Positions 11,602 through 24,685 of a DNA stretch of 64,000 bases are shown here, piece by piece. The stretch covers positions 57,024,591 through 57,088,590 of the forward strand of contig OZ022258.1 of the NCBI GenBank assembly GCA_963978905.1. The letters are read 5' to 3'. Both the position numbers and the translations under genes were made by a program. This DNA is from Trichostrongylus colubriformis. Its lineage: Eukaryota > Nematoda > Chromadorea > Rhabditida > Trichostrongylidae. Numbering within the stretch: position 1 is the stretch's first letter; each line of letters begins with the position of its first letter. The notes under the pieces are model-generated. The model did no database searches and was not told where the DNA came from. It was given only the letters and a program-made list of their open reading frames with translations.

Positions 11602-12766
11602 TAATATAATAGTGTTGGACAATAACGAAAGTGGAACCTTAAGAAAGTTTTTCGAAGGGCTAAAAAGAATGACATGCTCCAAAATGGGTTATAGAGGATG
11701 GGTATCCTGAAAGAGGTCGCCGGGATAAGGCGCCATGGAGACGGCATTTTTTTAAGATAAATGACTCACATTCACGATATTCCTCGGTGCGTTAGGAATC
11801 GGCTCGTTTGTTAAGGTTACATGAGCCATGTGATGGGTTGGCATTTGGCCGAGGATAATGCTATCCCTCATCCGACCTCGATACCCCATTTCTCCTCGCA
11901 TGTCTCCCGCCCCTTCTAAAAATAGGCTCCAACATGGTCGAATGAATTTGTAACGCCAAAATACAGCTTTTCTTGGGGGTATACGTGACGACGCCCTTGT
12001 CTAAAACTTCAAAATATCATGTTAACACTAGGTAAGCTCTTCGTTAATGGCTTCTCCACGGGGGAATAGAACACCATTGCACTGAAGTAAGGTGACCCAT
12101 TGAATGACGTAACAGCTTCATCGGGAAATCAGTCCAGAATCAATTTCGAGTACCGATATCTTCAGAAATGAAGAGGGAAAATCGGCCTCGCCAGCGATTT
12201 CACCGCAGTTGAGGACACAAAAAGATTATACGGTAACAATTTCACATCGCAGTGAAAAGATAAGTCAGTCAAGGAAAGAGAGCAGTGGAGTCCGCGTGGG
12301 AGGTGCTAAAAGAGGTGGAGGAAAATCGGAAAACGTTTCGAACGTCCCCTCCAAATAAAACAGTTTGTACTCGTGCTATCTTTGAAGTGGTTGGAGTTTG
12401 GCTTCATTTCGTCTTACAACTAATTAGCTATTCTGATGCACTGTTTAAAAATTCCATCTGCCGATGGCATCTGCCAGCTTCCTGATGTATATGCCGCAAT
12501 TTTTTTCGTATTTTTGTAGATAGGCAAATTAGCTATCCAGTGACAATTGAATGACCTACTGCTACCTTATCTCGCAGTATAGCGTCGTAAAAATTAATAC
12601 AAAAAATCTAAGAAGTATGTAGCTTAAAATATCAAGAATAAATTAAAAAGATTGTGGAGTTTCTAACCGGAATCAGCTGAAAACACCTAATATCATTAGG
12701 CTGAAAGGACCATATTACAATCGTGCTAAAAATCACATTTTTCGTCCACGCTGGGGTCCCCTACTA
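11602..12766. other. Noncoding interval
   Basis: No supported gene or paired repeat; short open frames only. Confidence 0.4.
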
Positions 12767-14046
12767 CAGGGTGGCGAATAATTACGTGCGCGCAACTTTA
12801 CCTCCGTTTTAATTATTGTAGAATGCATATGTACATACTTTTTCTTTTTCTGAGTACTCATTTGTTTCTTATTATTGGTTTGTAGAAAAAAATTATGCTT
12901 TACTGGCATGACAAAGAAATGCTCAGGCCCTAACGCGATTGCGCAGTTAGCTGAGGGTGGGATGAAGAGCTTAGCAGTTTCTTCGAGACTCGGCATTCCT
13001 CTGAGGACTGTCCAAAAGATTGTAGAGCAATGGAAAGTAGAAGGACACATCCTTACCAAACCCAGAAGTGGGAGAAAACGTACAGTGAACACCCAACAGG
13101 TGTTTGAGATTATTGAGAAAAGGGCTCACCAAAAAGATGGTCTGAGCTTAAACAAGATGGCGAGTCAGCTAAACATTTCTCGCAAATCTGTTCAAATGAA
13201 TTTGAAGAATGAGCTAGGACTCCGTAGTTATCGTCTGTATAACGAAAAAGTTCTTACCGATCAAGCAGAGCAAAATTGGAAGGAAAAATGCAAGAGGATA
13301 CGGGAATTTTTCAAAATGCGCCGAATCGAGGACGCCCTTTGGCCTGATGGGAAAATTTTCACCGCTGAAGTGTCTAAAAACTCTCAGAATCATCGTCAAG
13401 TTCTTTGCTCAGCTTTCAAGAACCATCGCAAGCAAAAACTGCCACGAGAAGTCTGTTGCCTGAAAGCTTAATGGTTTGGGGCGGCAACAGTGCCTCAGGC
13501 AGGACCCCTTTGATTTTTATTGTAAAAACGTGAAAATTAATGCAGAAGTCTCCCACGAAGAGATTCTCATGAAAGCTGTGGTGCCCTGGAGACAAGAACA
13601 CCTCAATTTTATCTTTCAAAAAGACAAAACACAAGCCTATGGAGCTAAAACAACGATTCGCTACCTGGAGACCAAAATCGGCCCTTTTTTGACGAAGGAT
13701 TTGTGGCCTGCAAACAGCCAAAATCTGAATCCATTGGATCTTTCTGTGTGGGGATCCATGAAAGAGCAACTCAGGAGCCGAAATGCAAAGAATCTGGTAA
13801 CTTTGCGAAAAGAATTGATCGAAATTCAGTACGATTTAGACGATAAATACCTGCGCCGCACCTTTGATTCCAAGAAGAAGCGAATTAACGTCTCTATCGG
13901 AGCTGATGGTGGCCACTTCGACAACACTTTGTAATTATAGGATGTTATCGCCTATTGTTTTATAAAAATAACTTTCTTCAAAAATTCGTTAGCAAACAAT
14001 AGAATTCGAAAGCTTTTTTTGGCGCACGTATTTATTCGCCACCCTG
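12767..14046 (+). mobile_element. Tc1-type DNA transposon, near full length
   Basis: Terminal inverted repeats CAGGGTGGCGAATAATTACG on the left and CGTATTTATTCGCCACCCTG on the right, with TA on each side, as expected for Tc1/mariner target duplication. The length of 1280 bp is normal for an autonomous Tc1-like element. It contains one broken transposase gene (12908-13934). Confidence 0.85.
12908..13934 (+). pseudogene. Tc1-like transposase, frameshifted
   Basis: The first part (to 13471) has an N-terminal helix-turn-helix, LAVSSRLGIPLRTVQKIVEQ, a GRKRTV linker, and the start of the catalytic domain, PDGKIFT, with the first Asp. A frame change around 13471-13540 breaks the gene. The second part continues with NFIFQKDK (second Asp), WPANSQNLNPLD, and ends DGGHFDNTL. 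The third acidic position, normally SPDLNP, is Asn here. The frameshifts and the lost catalytic residue make it inactive. The ATG at 12908 is the most likely original start, because the frame can be extended upstream only from a non-ATG codon. Confidence 0.8.
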
Positions 14047-14109
14047 TATACGTAGAAATCAGCACTGTTATTCTCCTCGACAAGACTGGTACCAATCCAC
14101 CGACCCCGG

Positions 14110-14215
14110 AAGGATGGAAGGGTTAACTGGCCTGGGCGGACATTGATGCGGGATTTGAACCCTGTAGTATGAGAGTGGAAGTGCGCACCACCCGTTCCTG
14201 CAGCACCTCCATACC
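14110..14215 (+). repeat. Second tRNA-like SINE family, copy 2
   Basis: Contains GGCCTGGGCGGACATTGATG and GCGGGATTTGAACCC followed by GAGTGGAAGTGCGCACCACC. It pairs with the minus-strand copy at 7020-7135 and a weaker one at 61405-61500. Confidence 0.4.
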
Positions 14216-14304
14216 AACGGTACTGTGCAATCTAACTATCACGAATGCTCGGAAAAGAAGTGTGGGTGATAGATCCTGCCTTCTATGGTACCTAAGCTTC
14301 TAAC

Positions 14305-14351
14305 TTGCTTTTATTTTACTGCCTATTCTATAGGCAGTAAAATAAAAGCAA
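14305..14351. repeat. Perfect 22-bp hairpin with 3-nt loop
   Basis: The left arm TTGCTTTTATTTTACTGCCTAT and its exact complement are separated by TCT. Such a tight perfect inverted repeat is either a tiny MITE relic or a structured RNA stem; there is no supporting gene context. Confidence 0.65.
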
Positions 14352-15054
14352 ATTAAGCAACCTGAATTCTGCTGTGAAGCATTTCTATTTCTGAAATGGA
14401 ATGGGTCTACGGCAGCAAAACATCATTGCGCAAGAGTAGAAGTGGAAAAACTGGGAGCGAAGAAGTGAGAGCGACCCCGAAAATATGTATAATAGTTCCA
14501 TTGCAGTAAAAGTACGATACTAGCGTTTACGGCAACTACAGCATTGAATTTAAAAAAATGTACATTTACAATATAAAATTTGAATAAATTGAAGAGGGGA
14601 AAAATCAATACCTGATTCATACAAAAACAGCTTATGTTGTCCCACCTATATTACATTACATGTGCAGCAATTTATAATTGTTCTATAAAGTGAGGTAAAG
14701 TTTAGGTGAAGTTGTGTTTTGTATTTGTAATATAAGGCTTTCACATGAACGTATTCAGAAGATTCAGCGCTCATTATTTCAAAAAAGGAAAGTCATTCGA
14801 AGAGGAGCCAATGCACGGTGACGGACAAAGCTAAGCGAAATCAAACATTCGGATGACAGCTGGACAACTCGGTCGCTCGAGGAAAAGAAAGGAATTCCTA
14901 TCGATTGAGAGAAGACTTTGATGTATATTCCTTCAGGGAAAGCTTCCATAAGTTCTTCATTAGAAAACGTTACATGAAAGTATTCTCAACATTTGAAGTG
15001 GGCCTTTAAAAGATGACGGCTATTTTTGTAAATTTTTTATAATTTCTATTGATA

Positions 15055-15690
15055 TTTCATATGACATATTTCTTGTTTGAAACACGCTTTCACAGGGGTG
15101 TGTGGCGTTTGGCTCGTCCGGGCTGGCATGCGGCAATGTGTGCGGCGAAGTGCGCGGCGTCGTTGATTGGGGCGCGAACACGTAAGAACACGTAAAGGAA
15201 CAGATAAAGGCTAAGGTAGTTAGAAATTTCACTGGACACAGGCTTTTCCTTCCTTCCATTAGCGGTTATAAGATGAGCTTTTCTTGTGTAATACTTCTGT
15301 TTACTTAATACTCTCATATTACCACCCAGATCTCTTACTATTCTTTTTAAGAGCAACATTTTCTGAAAAGTTTGATGGCAATGAGATAAAACCCGCTTCT
15401 TCCTATTTGTTTTATGTCATTACATACAAGTTCACTTAAGTACATAAAATCTGTTTGTCACTTTGGCAACGGAATTGAAATAAAGCAGATTGGGAGGAAG
15501 GGAAAGCCCTTTTCTTAACAAAACCCTTAGGTAGTTGATCTAGATCAGCACGATTCCGAATTTGCGCTCCAGTCTAAGACGACGAGGTCGGACGTGGCGT
15601 CGCGCACTTTGCCGCGCAAATTGTCGCGTGCCATCCCGGACGAGCCAAAGGCCCGTCTCCCCTTTCACAGACGTGCTATGTATGATATAC
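15055..15690. repeat. Imperfect foldback element
   Basis: Arms at about 15085-15190 and 15560-15690 are inverted copies: TTTGGCTCGTCCGGG(C/A)TGGCA, then GCGGCAA.GTGTGCGGCGAAGTGCGCG against its complement. The centre (15250-15540) is AT-rich and unrelated. Noncoding MITE-like element; exact ends not determined. Confidence 0.5.
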
Positions 15691-18600
15691 TTAGAAATGG
15701 AAGCAATAGTACAGGAAAGGAGTATTGCTCTGTTACGGTAAGGCAAAAACGTGGGCGAATTAATCAGGAGGCTGTCACGTACCATCTGCAATAGGGCTTT
15801 TTAAACAGCGCACCAGCGTAGTTAATTGGTTATAAAAGAGAATGAAGCCATACACCGGAACAGTTTCAAAAATAGAAAGCGGTCATTTCGCTCCATTTGC
15901 GATACTCTCAAAAATTTTTTTTAAAGATTCAGAGAATTTAACAGTAGTGGAGTGATGTAGGTTAAAGCATTTAAATCAACTAAGTTATAGTATCAGTCCG
16001 ATAATCCATGGATGCCGTGTTAGGGGAGTTCAAGGACAATCGGTTGTAGTTGTTGTGTTGGGCCTGTGGAGTTGTTGTGTGGCAAGCTTTCAATAACCTC
16101 TCCTTCCCGAATCTGTGATGGGTGGCGGTCACGTGCTGCACAAACGAGTGAAGTAACGCGATCTTTGCCTTGAATTGCACGTTCAAATCAAGTGACTTTT
16201 TCTGTAAATATCCCTTACAGTAAGAGAAAAGAATATATTTGATAAATTTTATAATGGTATTGTAAAACGAAAACTCATCAAGAAAGCCATTAAAAAAGCC
16301 AGATGCGGAAAAAGATGAACAGTATTCAGGAATAGAAAATGAACATAATAATAATATTGATCAATATATGACGATCAAAGATTTAGAAATCTTAAAGATC
16401 GCAGTCCTGCCAAGGCCACAGTAAGCAGTATATCACACTTCGTGTGAATCGAGTCGGCACGGAATTCACTGAAATACTTCACATTCACACCGGAGTAAGT
16501 GCATTATTATTTAATTAAAGAAGGAAAAAAGAACTTCCAAGAAAAGGGAGTTCCGTACGAGTTGTGATTGCCGTACGTAATTACTGACCGTGGGAGGCAT
16601 ACAGTCAAAAAATGAATGGGAACTTCAACTAGTCAAAAATCTACTAAACACAAAGCACACTTTTTCACGATATTAATATTATATTATAACCAGAAACTGT
16701 GAGCTATGGTGGCACGTTAAAATACTGGGCCACACCTTATCGCTAGCTCACGAAAGATAGCCATAACTAAAGGATGAGACATGTGTGACACACTTCTCAC
16801 ATACAAGTTCCACCCAGTAGCGCACGCTGTTGACTAGATAATAGTCACACATCACAGAGCCGCGAAACTTCGATCGATAAGCCATCGGTGGCGTCAAAAA
16901 ACTCGCTAAAGCAAAAAGGCAGGGGACACCGGGTTTCGCTTCGTGAATTTTCGACCATCCCATTCAAGCATTCAATTTTTCAAATTCCAGTTTTAGTTTT
17001 TTTTAACGCCACGCTGTTAAGCTCCCTATTCTCGTTATCACAAGGAGACCAATTCACCTAGCTCTTCTGCTGCTATTCAATAGGATCCACTAGAGTACAG
17101 TGACTGGAGTCAGCACCCTTCACTACAGCGTTCATCCAGTCAAGTACGGTAATTAGCCAGCTGTAAGGGCATAAATAGCTCTCCGTCTCAAACAGATTCT
17201 ACTGAGCGAATAGTGCAGCTAAAATAGTGAGGGAGGGAAGCGACGTCGGCTCATTAAATTGGTTCCAGCTGTAATTAAATAACAAAAGTGCGCTTTACGC
17301 ACTTTTATGATAATCGACTAGAAGGTGAAAGGACATGACACACGTCACTCTGAAAGCATATACTACGATTCACTCCACCAGTTGCATTTGATTGTCCAAT
17401 GAAAAAAGACGCAGGAAAAAGCATTCGGAAGCGATCAATAGTCCTTGGGATGCCCCACATAATCTTGCTTCCATTCGATCTCGTAGGAGCATCTATCAGA
17501 GACTTGGCCCATACAGTTAATCGAATATCAATGACAAATAATAGTTTTAGTTTTACAATAGAAACTACTATTCGTATCTGTTACCATTCGTCTGACAGTG
17601 AAGGAAGCCGTACATAGCTTGGTTTGGTTATTCGAGACGGACAAGTCTCCACGATTTCATCCTTAAAACATGAGAATGGGCGTGGTACAACTTGCCACTA
17701 CACCAGCTCGCCGATGCTCAAGTATCAACAAGTCTTTCAGTGAGTGATATCAGTGTGTACATCATTGTCAAGGGCTCACATGCCGCATGTTAATTTTTAA
17801 AATTTCAAGAGCTCAGAAAATTTCAAAAAATCTTGAGTAGGACTCAAAAAGAAAAACTCATCTCTTAAAATTGAATGTACGGGCTCCTAACGGGGCTTCA
17901 AACAGATTTGATTGGGTGCATACTGCGCCTTCAGTGAGAATATTGTAAAAAAAAATCAGAAAACATAGTGCCAGGTAGTGCCATTCTTTGTTGAATTAAC
18001 GGGGTATATTGCATCTTTTTGTCACCCACTCAAGCTTGCACTTTTAGAGGAAAGTGATAGTAACGCAACCTCCAAACACACTCTTCTGAAGAGAGGAATG
18101 TACGGTGTAATGAAGGATATCACTGTCTTGATTGCATGTATTACAGGTGCGGTTACAAATAAATAAAATAAACAAATAGAACATTATAAAACAAAATAAA
18201 AAATATGTGAATATTCGCGATACTAAGATCTCGCCCACAACCGATCCCTAGGTGATTGAAAATACCGCATCAAATATCATAGGTAATGGAAGTCGGATCG
18301 CATGTAAGTGAAAAATTTCGAAAATTTTCTGGTCGATTTTATTACGCCTTTCGTTATAGCTTTGAAGCCTTTCCATTTGCAGCTAGGAAAAAAGATGTAC
18401 CCTATTTTCGCCTATGGATATTGCTTTGTGGGATTCATTGAAAGGGCAATGACAGAAGAACGAGCTGACACATCCATCGCTATGACGTGGAGGCAGTATA
18501 ACAAATCTGGTCTGCTCTGAGCCACACAGGCCTCCATTGAACCTCTCCGTTAGTCAATTACAGAATCGTTTGAGAAGGTAAAAGTACTTGTTGGTATAGT

Positions 18601-19119
18601 CGGATATTTCCTACTGTACATTTCCGAGGGCTAATTATGCATACAAGTACCAATGATTTTAGGGAAAGATATCGGATGCATGGCGCATTTTAAGAATGGA
18701 TTGGACCCTCCACGTTTCCACCATTTGAGCCACCGGTAGAGTCTTGCCCAGATTTTTTTTTTCAAAAGCAAACAATTTCTTGAACGTGTTTAGTTGGAGA
18801 TATACTTGACACCAGAGCCGAATAAACAAAAAATGGATTTCTAGCGGAAAAAAGTGTCGAGAAAAAAGATTTGTACTGGGAAATGAGCGCTGATAACATA
18901 GTGGTGGCAACTAGCTGCAATATGACTGTGCATTAGCTTCAAAGGGTTTAGTTGTACGAGTACGTCGCATGTCATTTCACTAACTTCCCTTCACGTTCAG
19001 TTTACAGTAAGGTGTATGCCACCAGGACAGAAAATTCATGGGGCCGCGTTCAGCGCGGAACGTGATGGTGGGAGCTAATTGTGCCGTACTGGTTGAGTTC
19101 ACACCTAAAATGAGGCGTA
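15691..19119. other. Noncoding interval
   Basis: About 3.4 kb without a supported exon or RNA gene. Open frames such as 16748-16963 (-) and 17399-17617 (+) have no recognisable motif, no paired copy in the window and no splice support, so I do not call them. Confidence 0.4.
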
Positions 19120-19235
19120 GGGCGCCGTCATCGCTTAAGGACCCATCCAGTACGTCGCGTATAGCTCACATCAGCGCGTCGCACAGCTAGCGCCGCAAGG
19201 CGAATTTTTTGTCCTAATGGCATACACCCATAAAC
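19120..19235. repeat. Fragment related to the hAT-like element at 37818
   Basis: Ends with CGAATTTTTTGTCCTAATGGCATACACCC, matching the terminus CGCGATTTTTCTGTCCTAACGACATACACT at 38636-38666 and the end near 57110-57145. Only one end is clear. Confidence 0.4.
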
Positions 19236-19773
19236 AGTACCTTGGTAATAGTTGTAGTGAAATACGGTAGCGAACATTACAACCAGAGTGGTGTCACTAT
19301 CGCCGTACCACATATGTCTGAGTCATTATCAGATAAGATCTCAAGCCGGAAGCAGTAAACAGTAGTAAATCAGATTTTTACGTTGTTGTTGTCCATATAG
19401 TAGTATGGAAATTCTAATTCACATAGGAAATCTGTATAGAAAGCAGTGCTCCTAAAAAAGTTTCCAGTGAAGTAAAACATTGGATTATTTGAATTCCCAA
19501 GTAAATCTCCTAAAAGAAAGAAGCGGAGTCGCTACCATTCGCGAAGGTGAACGGCCAGAGAAAATCGCAACGAGAAGCGCTCATCGTAGCAATTCAATTT
19601 CAAAGCAATTCAAATGGCCATCATGCCTGTTTGCGTGTGTGTATAACATAAATGACGTGGCTCTGAAAAGGCCGTGCAACGTTCCACGGCAATGGAAACG
19701 AAATTCGACACCATGTCCTCGTATAGGTGGTAGATGTAGGGTCTATATTATAAGCATTCCAAGGTACTAGTTG

Positions 19774-20221
19774 CGTGAAGGCACAACACTCGATAATCAG
19801 ATTAGTGGCTTACTTTCTTGGGGTGAGTAAGTCTGCTCATGCTAATCCTTTGTTACGGGCACGGTACACCCCACGGTGTTGTGCCTGCTTGAACAAAATC
19901 GAGCCACGCCCATCCAGGCAAATCAGATCTGGCCTTAGACGAACGAATTTCCAACATGGAGCTCATGTGGGGAAAGAAACTTGCGACAAGAGATGCACTG
20001 CCACTTCGATATGAAAGCAGTTTCCAGCTAGAAATTTGTTCGTATAAGGCCAGGAGTGGGGTGGATGGATGGGCTTGACCTGGTTATTTTCAAGCAGGGA
20101 TAACACCGCGAGGGTGCACCGTTCAGCCCCACTAAGGTGCAGCCTGAGCAGCTATCCAAGGACCTACTTGCCTCTAGAATGTAAGCCACTGATCTGATTA
20201 TTACGTGCTGTGCCTTTGAAG
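19774..20221. repeat. Foldback element, about 450 bp
   Basis: The left end GAAGGCACAACACTCGATAATCAGATTAGTGGCTTAC pairs with the right end GTAAGCCACTGATCTGATTATTACGTGCTGTGCCTTT. Inner blocks (GGTGTTGTGCCTGCTTGAA, CCTTAGACGAACGAATTTC) also have inverted partners, so both arms are about 180 bp. Noncoding. Confidence 0.6.
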
Positions 20222-20344
20222 AAGCGCATATCTTACATAAAACATCAGATCCTACAAACTTCAAGGAAATGCGAGCACATAGGGAGCGGTGGAAGGAGGG
20301 TTAGTGAATACTTAGCTCTTAAAGAAATCGTACATGTATATTTC

Positions 20345-20775
20345 ATGATTTCAGCTCCTCCTACAATTTCTCTACTAGACACAGTACATGAACAGAAACA
20401 CGAAAAGATCCGAGGAATTTCCTTCACTTCAAAGTGAAAAAACTGGAAGAAAAGCAATTTGTATGACCACCCGCTACACTTCCTAATTCATTATCTGAAC
20501 GACCGTCAGTGGCCAGTGCGCAGTTCAAATTTTCGCGCGCAATGTTGATTTGCTTTTCACTCTGCGTCTTTGACCACTACTTTCGCCTCTTTACTCCTCT
20601 GCTCTCTAGCATCCAAAACCATCCGGGTGCTCCACCCCATCGTCCGCTACTTTAGAGGGCTCTATCTTAATTGGATTCTAATATATGCGCGTGAAAATTT
20701 GTATGCGGCCCTTAGTAAGCAAATATAACAGTAATATGTGACAGAAGAACTCAACTGTGGACGATTTCATTGACC
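20345..20775. repeat. MITE, relative of family A, copy 1
   Basis: Shares with 31372-31800 the left block ACAGTACA..AAC.GAAAC.CGAAAA and the right block GCCCTTA.TA.G..AATATAAC followed by GACAGAA. The right end also resembles family A (GCATGCGGCCCTTA.TAAG). Noncoding. Confidence 0.45.
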
Positions 20776-21925
20776 TTAATCTCTACACTGTAGGAGATAG
20801 ATCCAACAATAAATAACAACTCACAAGCGGTGAAATTCTACCATAATTGCACGGTTCTGGTTTCATGAATAAATTACAATCGTGTTCTCCGATATATTTA
20901 CTTCTAGCAAGCCCCTCCTAAATCATATTACGAGATACGATGGCATCACACACTGCCGACGGCACGGAGGTGAGTGACATTTCCAGTAAGTCACACTTAT
21001 GGCGACTTATTGTTAGATATCCTACTACTACATCTACTAGACCCTTCAGTAGTTGAGTGCTTCGGAGATGTACACTGCGGTGCTTAATGATATAGCCTTT
21101 AGATAAAAAACTAAATTGTGTAAATACCGTCATAAACAACTGTCTATGAGAATTCCTCCGATTATAGAGTGTTGTTTATACGAGCGGTTGTGCTTGAAAT
21201 CGGAAAACAAGTTTTCCTCTACTTTTCTGAAAGAAAAAATCAGAAAACAAGTCAATCTTCATTTTTAGTCACTTGTCTATTGAACTTAATTTTTATCGTG
21301 CCTATGTTTATTTCGAACATCGTACTACCTATTTACTTGTTTGTGTTAAGTGCAGCAAACAATACAAGAACGACTAGAAAGGCAGCCTCGTCCAAAAAAA
21401 ATTCTCACGCGGCGTAGGCACTTCAAGAGTGAATTAGTGATTCTCACGAGTCAATCGTCACAGTCCACAAGGCGTTACGAGAGGGTAAGCTCATCTCAAC
21501 TAATCTGCCCTTGAAGATGATGACGACAAAATCCTCTTACGCTCTTCTCTAAGGCAGAACAAGTTCAGGGAAGCTGAAAGACAGAAATGAATCTTCACGA
21601 TCTTCAAACTATCGGAGTAGTAAAGAGTGTTTTTACTGCCTCGAGAGTTGTTTCAAACAGCTGCCGTTGTGCTAGTTGTTCTCAATTTGTTCGGTATACG
21701 ATCAAGTGAGTTATCTCAGCTACGTCGACTCCCAATTCCATTAATAATCAACGCGTATGACTAATAGCAATGGCTAGCAGCACCTGTCATCTGTGATGTT
21801 TGAAATGACCATTCGGTCGAAAGACCAACTGGAACCCTAGATCGGGAACTTTTAAAAGGTGCTGGATGTAGGGCTTCAGAAGGGTAATCTCTTCAAATGT
21901 AAAAACTAGGCGTCCCAAATACGTA
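20776..21925. other. Noncoding interval
   Basis: No supported gene. Short open frames such as 21169-21417 have hydrophobic stretches but no family motif or splice structure. Confidence 0.4.
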
Positions 21926-22308
21926 GAGTAGCGCTCAAAAGTCTTCGGCCAAACACTTTTTCGTCATAACTTTTTCCTACTAGACCAAATTCGACAAAAT
22001 TTTTAATATGTGGTACCCAAACCTAATGTCAACATTCCCTTCTGATGGAGTGCTGCTTAACTCTTTTCATAATTTTTTTACAAGAATTTATTACAAAACC
22101 ACCGGAAAACAAGGGAAAGGCTTGGTCAAGAAAAACGGCTTTTTTCAAAACAAATTAACAAGTCTTAGAAAACATCAATATTCTGCAGGAAAACTACGAC
22201 TTCCGATGATAGCGGCACAGCGGGACAGCATAGAGTCGAAAAGCCTTTCGATAACCGTACGAGATATGGCACTCCATTCTCCCACTGGCTGGGCGAACCA
22301 GGTATGTA

Positions 22309-23558
22309 TCAGGTTGAGCAGAAAGTCTTGACCGGTATCTCACTTTAACTTCACAATGTCATACTTCCACAACAATACAAGCTCAATCAATTACATAGTC
22401 TCCGTTATTATCTAGAACATATGTCCAGCGATCGGGCAGCTTTTCGATCCCCTTGGCCCACAACTGCGACGACTGCGACTCGAAAAAGTGGACGACTTCA
22501 GTTTCGAGATCCGACTGCTCATTGAATTGCCTGTCGCGAAGATGAAGCTTCAAGGCGCGAAACAGGTGGTAGTCGGATGGAGTCAAGTCCGGAGAATAAC
22601 GGGGGGTGGTAAGACCTCCCATCCAAGTTCGGCAATTTTCTGGCGGCTCTGTTTCGCGATGTGGGGTCGGGCGTTGTCGTGGAGTAGGCAGACTTTGTGA
22701 CGTTTGGGGCGTTTCAGGCGAATGGAATCGGCCAACTTCTGAAGCTGAGCAGCGTACATCTCAGCCGTTACTGTGGTGCCATAAGGAAGAAACTCGTAGT
22801 AAAGCATTCCCATAAAATCCCACCAGCAACAGAGTAAGCCCTTCTTTCCGCGTTGGGCACCTTTACGCTTTGCTGTAGGTGGTACCCCGTGAGGCAGCCA
22901 CTGACGTTGTCGCGTATCGTTGATATAGAGAACCCAGCTCTCGTCCCCAGTGACAATGTCCTTCAGCAAGTCGCTTCTGTATGGACGGAGAAGCAAAGAC
23001 TCGCATACGCTGATTCTCGACGCTCTGTCCGATTGTCGCAGATCGTGAGGGGTCCATCTCAAACACATTGCGGTAACCGAAGCCGTGAAGGCGGTCCACT
23101 ACGGTCCTTTGGCGGCATCCGAGTGTCGTTGATAATTTGCGAGTGGTAGCATACGGCTCCTCTCCGAAGGCACTGCGTAGGGTTTCGTCATCCACGACAG
23201 TAGGGCGTCCGGAACGAGGTTGGCCTTCGAAGGAGATATCTCCTCTTCGGAAGCGCTGGTACAAACGGCGAACCGTTGATTCGGAGATGACGTTACTCTT
23301 GAATGCAGCGGAGATATTGGCAGTAGCAGTCGTCGATCCGTGGTCTTGCAGGAACTCGTAGTAGACAATGGCCCGCAGATGGCTTTGATCGATTGAGATC
23401 ATGATAACTTCATAACAGTACGCATGCGTTTATATAGGTCTCCAGGTGAAGCTCCGAGAACCTTCTATCGAACATTGGTGCTGCCGCATCACCACGTCGC
23501 TTCTAAGAATTTAGAGAGAATATAGAAAAAACCGGTCAGGACTTTCTGCTCAACCCAA
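22309..23558 (-). mobile_element. mariner element, full length but decayed
   Basis: Terminal inverted repeats GGTTGAGCAGAAAGTC.TGACCGGT at both ends, TA on each side, about 1250 bp: the normal size for mariner. Inserted inside a family B MITE. It carries a three-piece transposase on the minus strand (22383-23402). A mariner named bandit is known from hookworm; whether this copy belongs to it was not tested. Confidence 0.8.
22383..23402 (-). pseudogene. mariner transposase, two frameshifts
   Basis: The start MISIDQSHLR at 23402 leads into the N-terminal region with STVRRLYQRFRRGDISFEGQ and PRSGRP. The frame changes near 23065 and continues with VTGDESWVLY (first Asp) and CLLHDNARPH (second Asp). 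It changes again near 22600 and ends with YSPDLTPSDYHLF (third Asp) and a C-terminus up to the stop at 22383. The motif set is that of a D,D34D mariner. All three catalytic Asp residues are still encoded but in different frames, so this copy cannot make active transposase. Confidence 0.85.
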
Positions 23559-24609
23559 TACCTTACACCGGTCAGCGCCAAAACAGTATATCTAGTATGC
23601 AGTGTTTCCGAGGACACTATACTAAAATTTCTCTCGGATCGGTGCAGTTGCAAAAAAATCACAGCTGGAAGTCATGTGGCCGAAAGACTTTTGAGCTCTG
23701 CTGTATGTATGTATCTAATCCTCTAGTCCTCTATTTAGAGCTTTTAAGGTAGTGATAGAGGGCCGAATATGGGAAGATCATCAAATGTGAGGTCGATGTA
23801 TGTACGTAATAGTACGGAAGGTAAAAAACGGAATGAAACGGTAGAGTACCCAAGAAATGAGACATTCTTCCCGCAGTTTATTCTCACAGGGGGTGGGTCG
23901 GGCCGAAGAAAGGGGCGGGCTGGAAAAAAACAAATGGCAGCTGTTGAGAAAGGCAGTTCTAATAAAGCCCGGGGGCACCCTTTCTTATCCGGAATTATTC
24001 CACAATAGTCTTGCGTGATCCATTTTATTAGTTCTCGTGGCACACACCATCCCTATCACTGTCTTTGACCATATCTTTAGATACAACCAACTTATACAAA
24101 AATACACAAGATGTAAGGTTAACGATTAATTTTAGGTGCCATAAAGTAGTTTTCGCACTAAAGAAGAAAAAACGCCTTTTGCGCATCATTATATATATTT
24201 TAACATGTATTTCTCTTCAGATACTACTAGTGCGTAAGTCGAGTGCAAAAAAAAATCACGTATTATGTAGTATCACCATGATCGTGAGGGAACCTTTCAG
24301 GGCTAATTGTGAAAGATAGCTGACTGGATTTCAGGGGGAAGGAGACCCGCATGAGCTCTTTGACATCAATAACCAGCGAATAGCCCTCAGAATATGAATT
24401 AGCTGACAAAATAAGCTCACTTTGTTATAACTCACTAAAAGAGCGGTAAATGGCCATCAAGGTAAAACAAAGTGAGGGTGATTTTTGAAAATTGTGGTTT
24501 GTAAGAGTGCAAAAGTAGTACAGTAGAAAGAACGGTATGGAACGTTCAGAACTGAAGAATAGGTTCTCCCTCATGGTGGAGAATGTGCTTTTGCGCCCTC
24601 TGCTTCACT

Positions 24610-24685
24610 GAAGGCTATAAACAGACAGCGAAGGGAGCATACTCGGCTTTGAACGTCGCACAGCCCTCCTTAGCTACTGAGCCAT
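24610..24685 (-). repeat. tRNA-like relic
   Basis: The minus strand reads TGGCTCAGTAGCTAAGGAGG, similar to an A box, and GACGTTCAAAGCC, similar to a B box, at near-normal spacing. I could not close a full cloverleaf, so a tRNA pseudogene or SINE head is more likely than a working tRNA. Confidence 0.3.

Larger units (their letters stand above)
21926..23703. mobile_element. MITE family B copy split by a mariner
   Basis: TA-flanked, with ends GAGTAGCGCTCAAAAGTCTT and AAGACTTTTGAGCTCTGCTG. Both halves align with the compact 394-bp copy at 46273-46666: GGTCAAGAAAAACGGCTTT and ACAGCGGCACAGCGGGAC on the left, GGTGCAGTTGCAA on the right. The extra length is mainly the mariner at 22309-23558. Confidence 0.75.
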
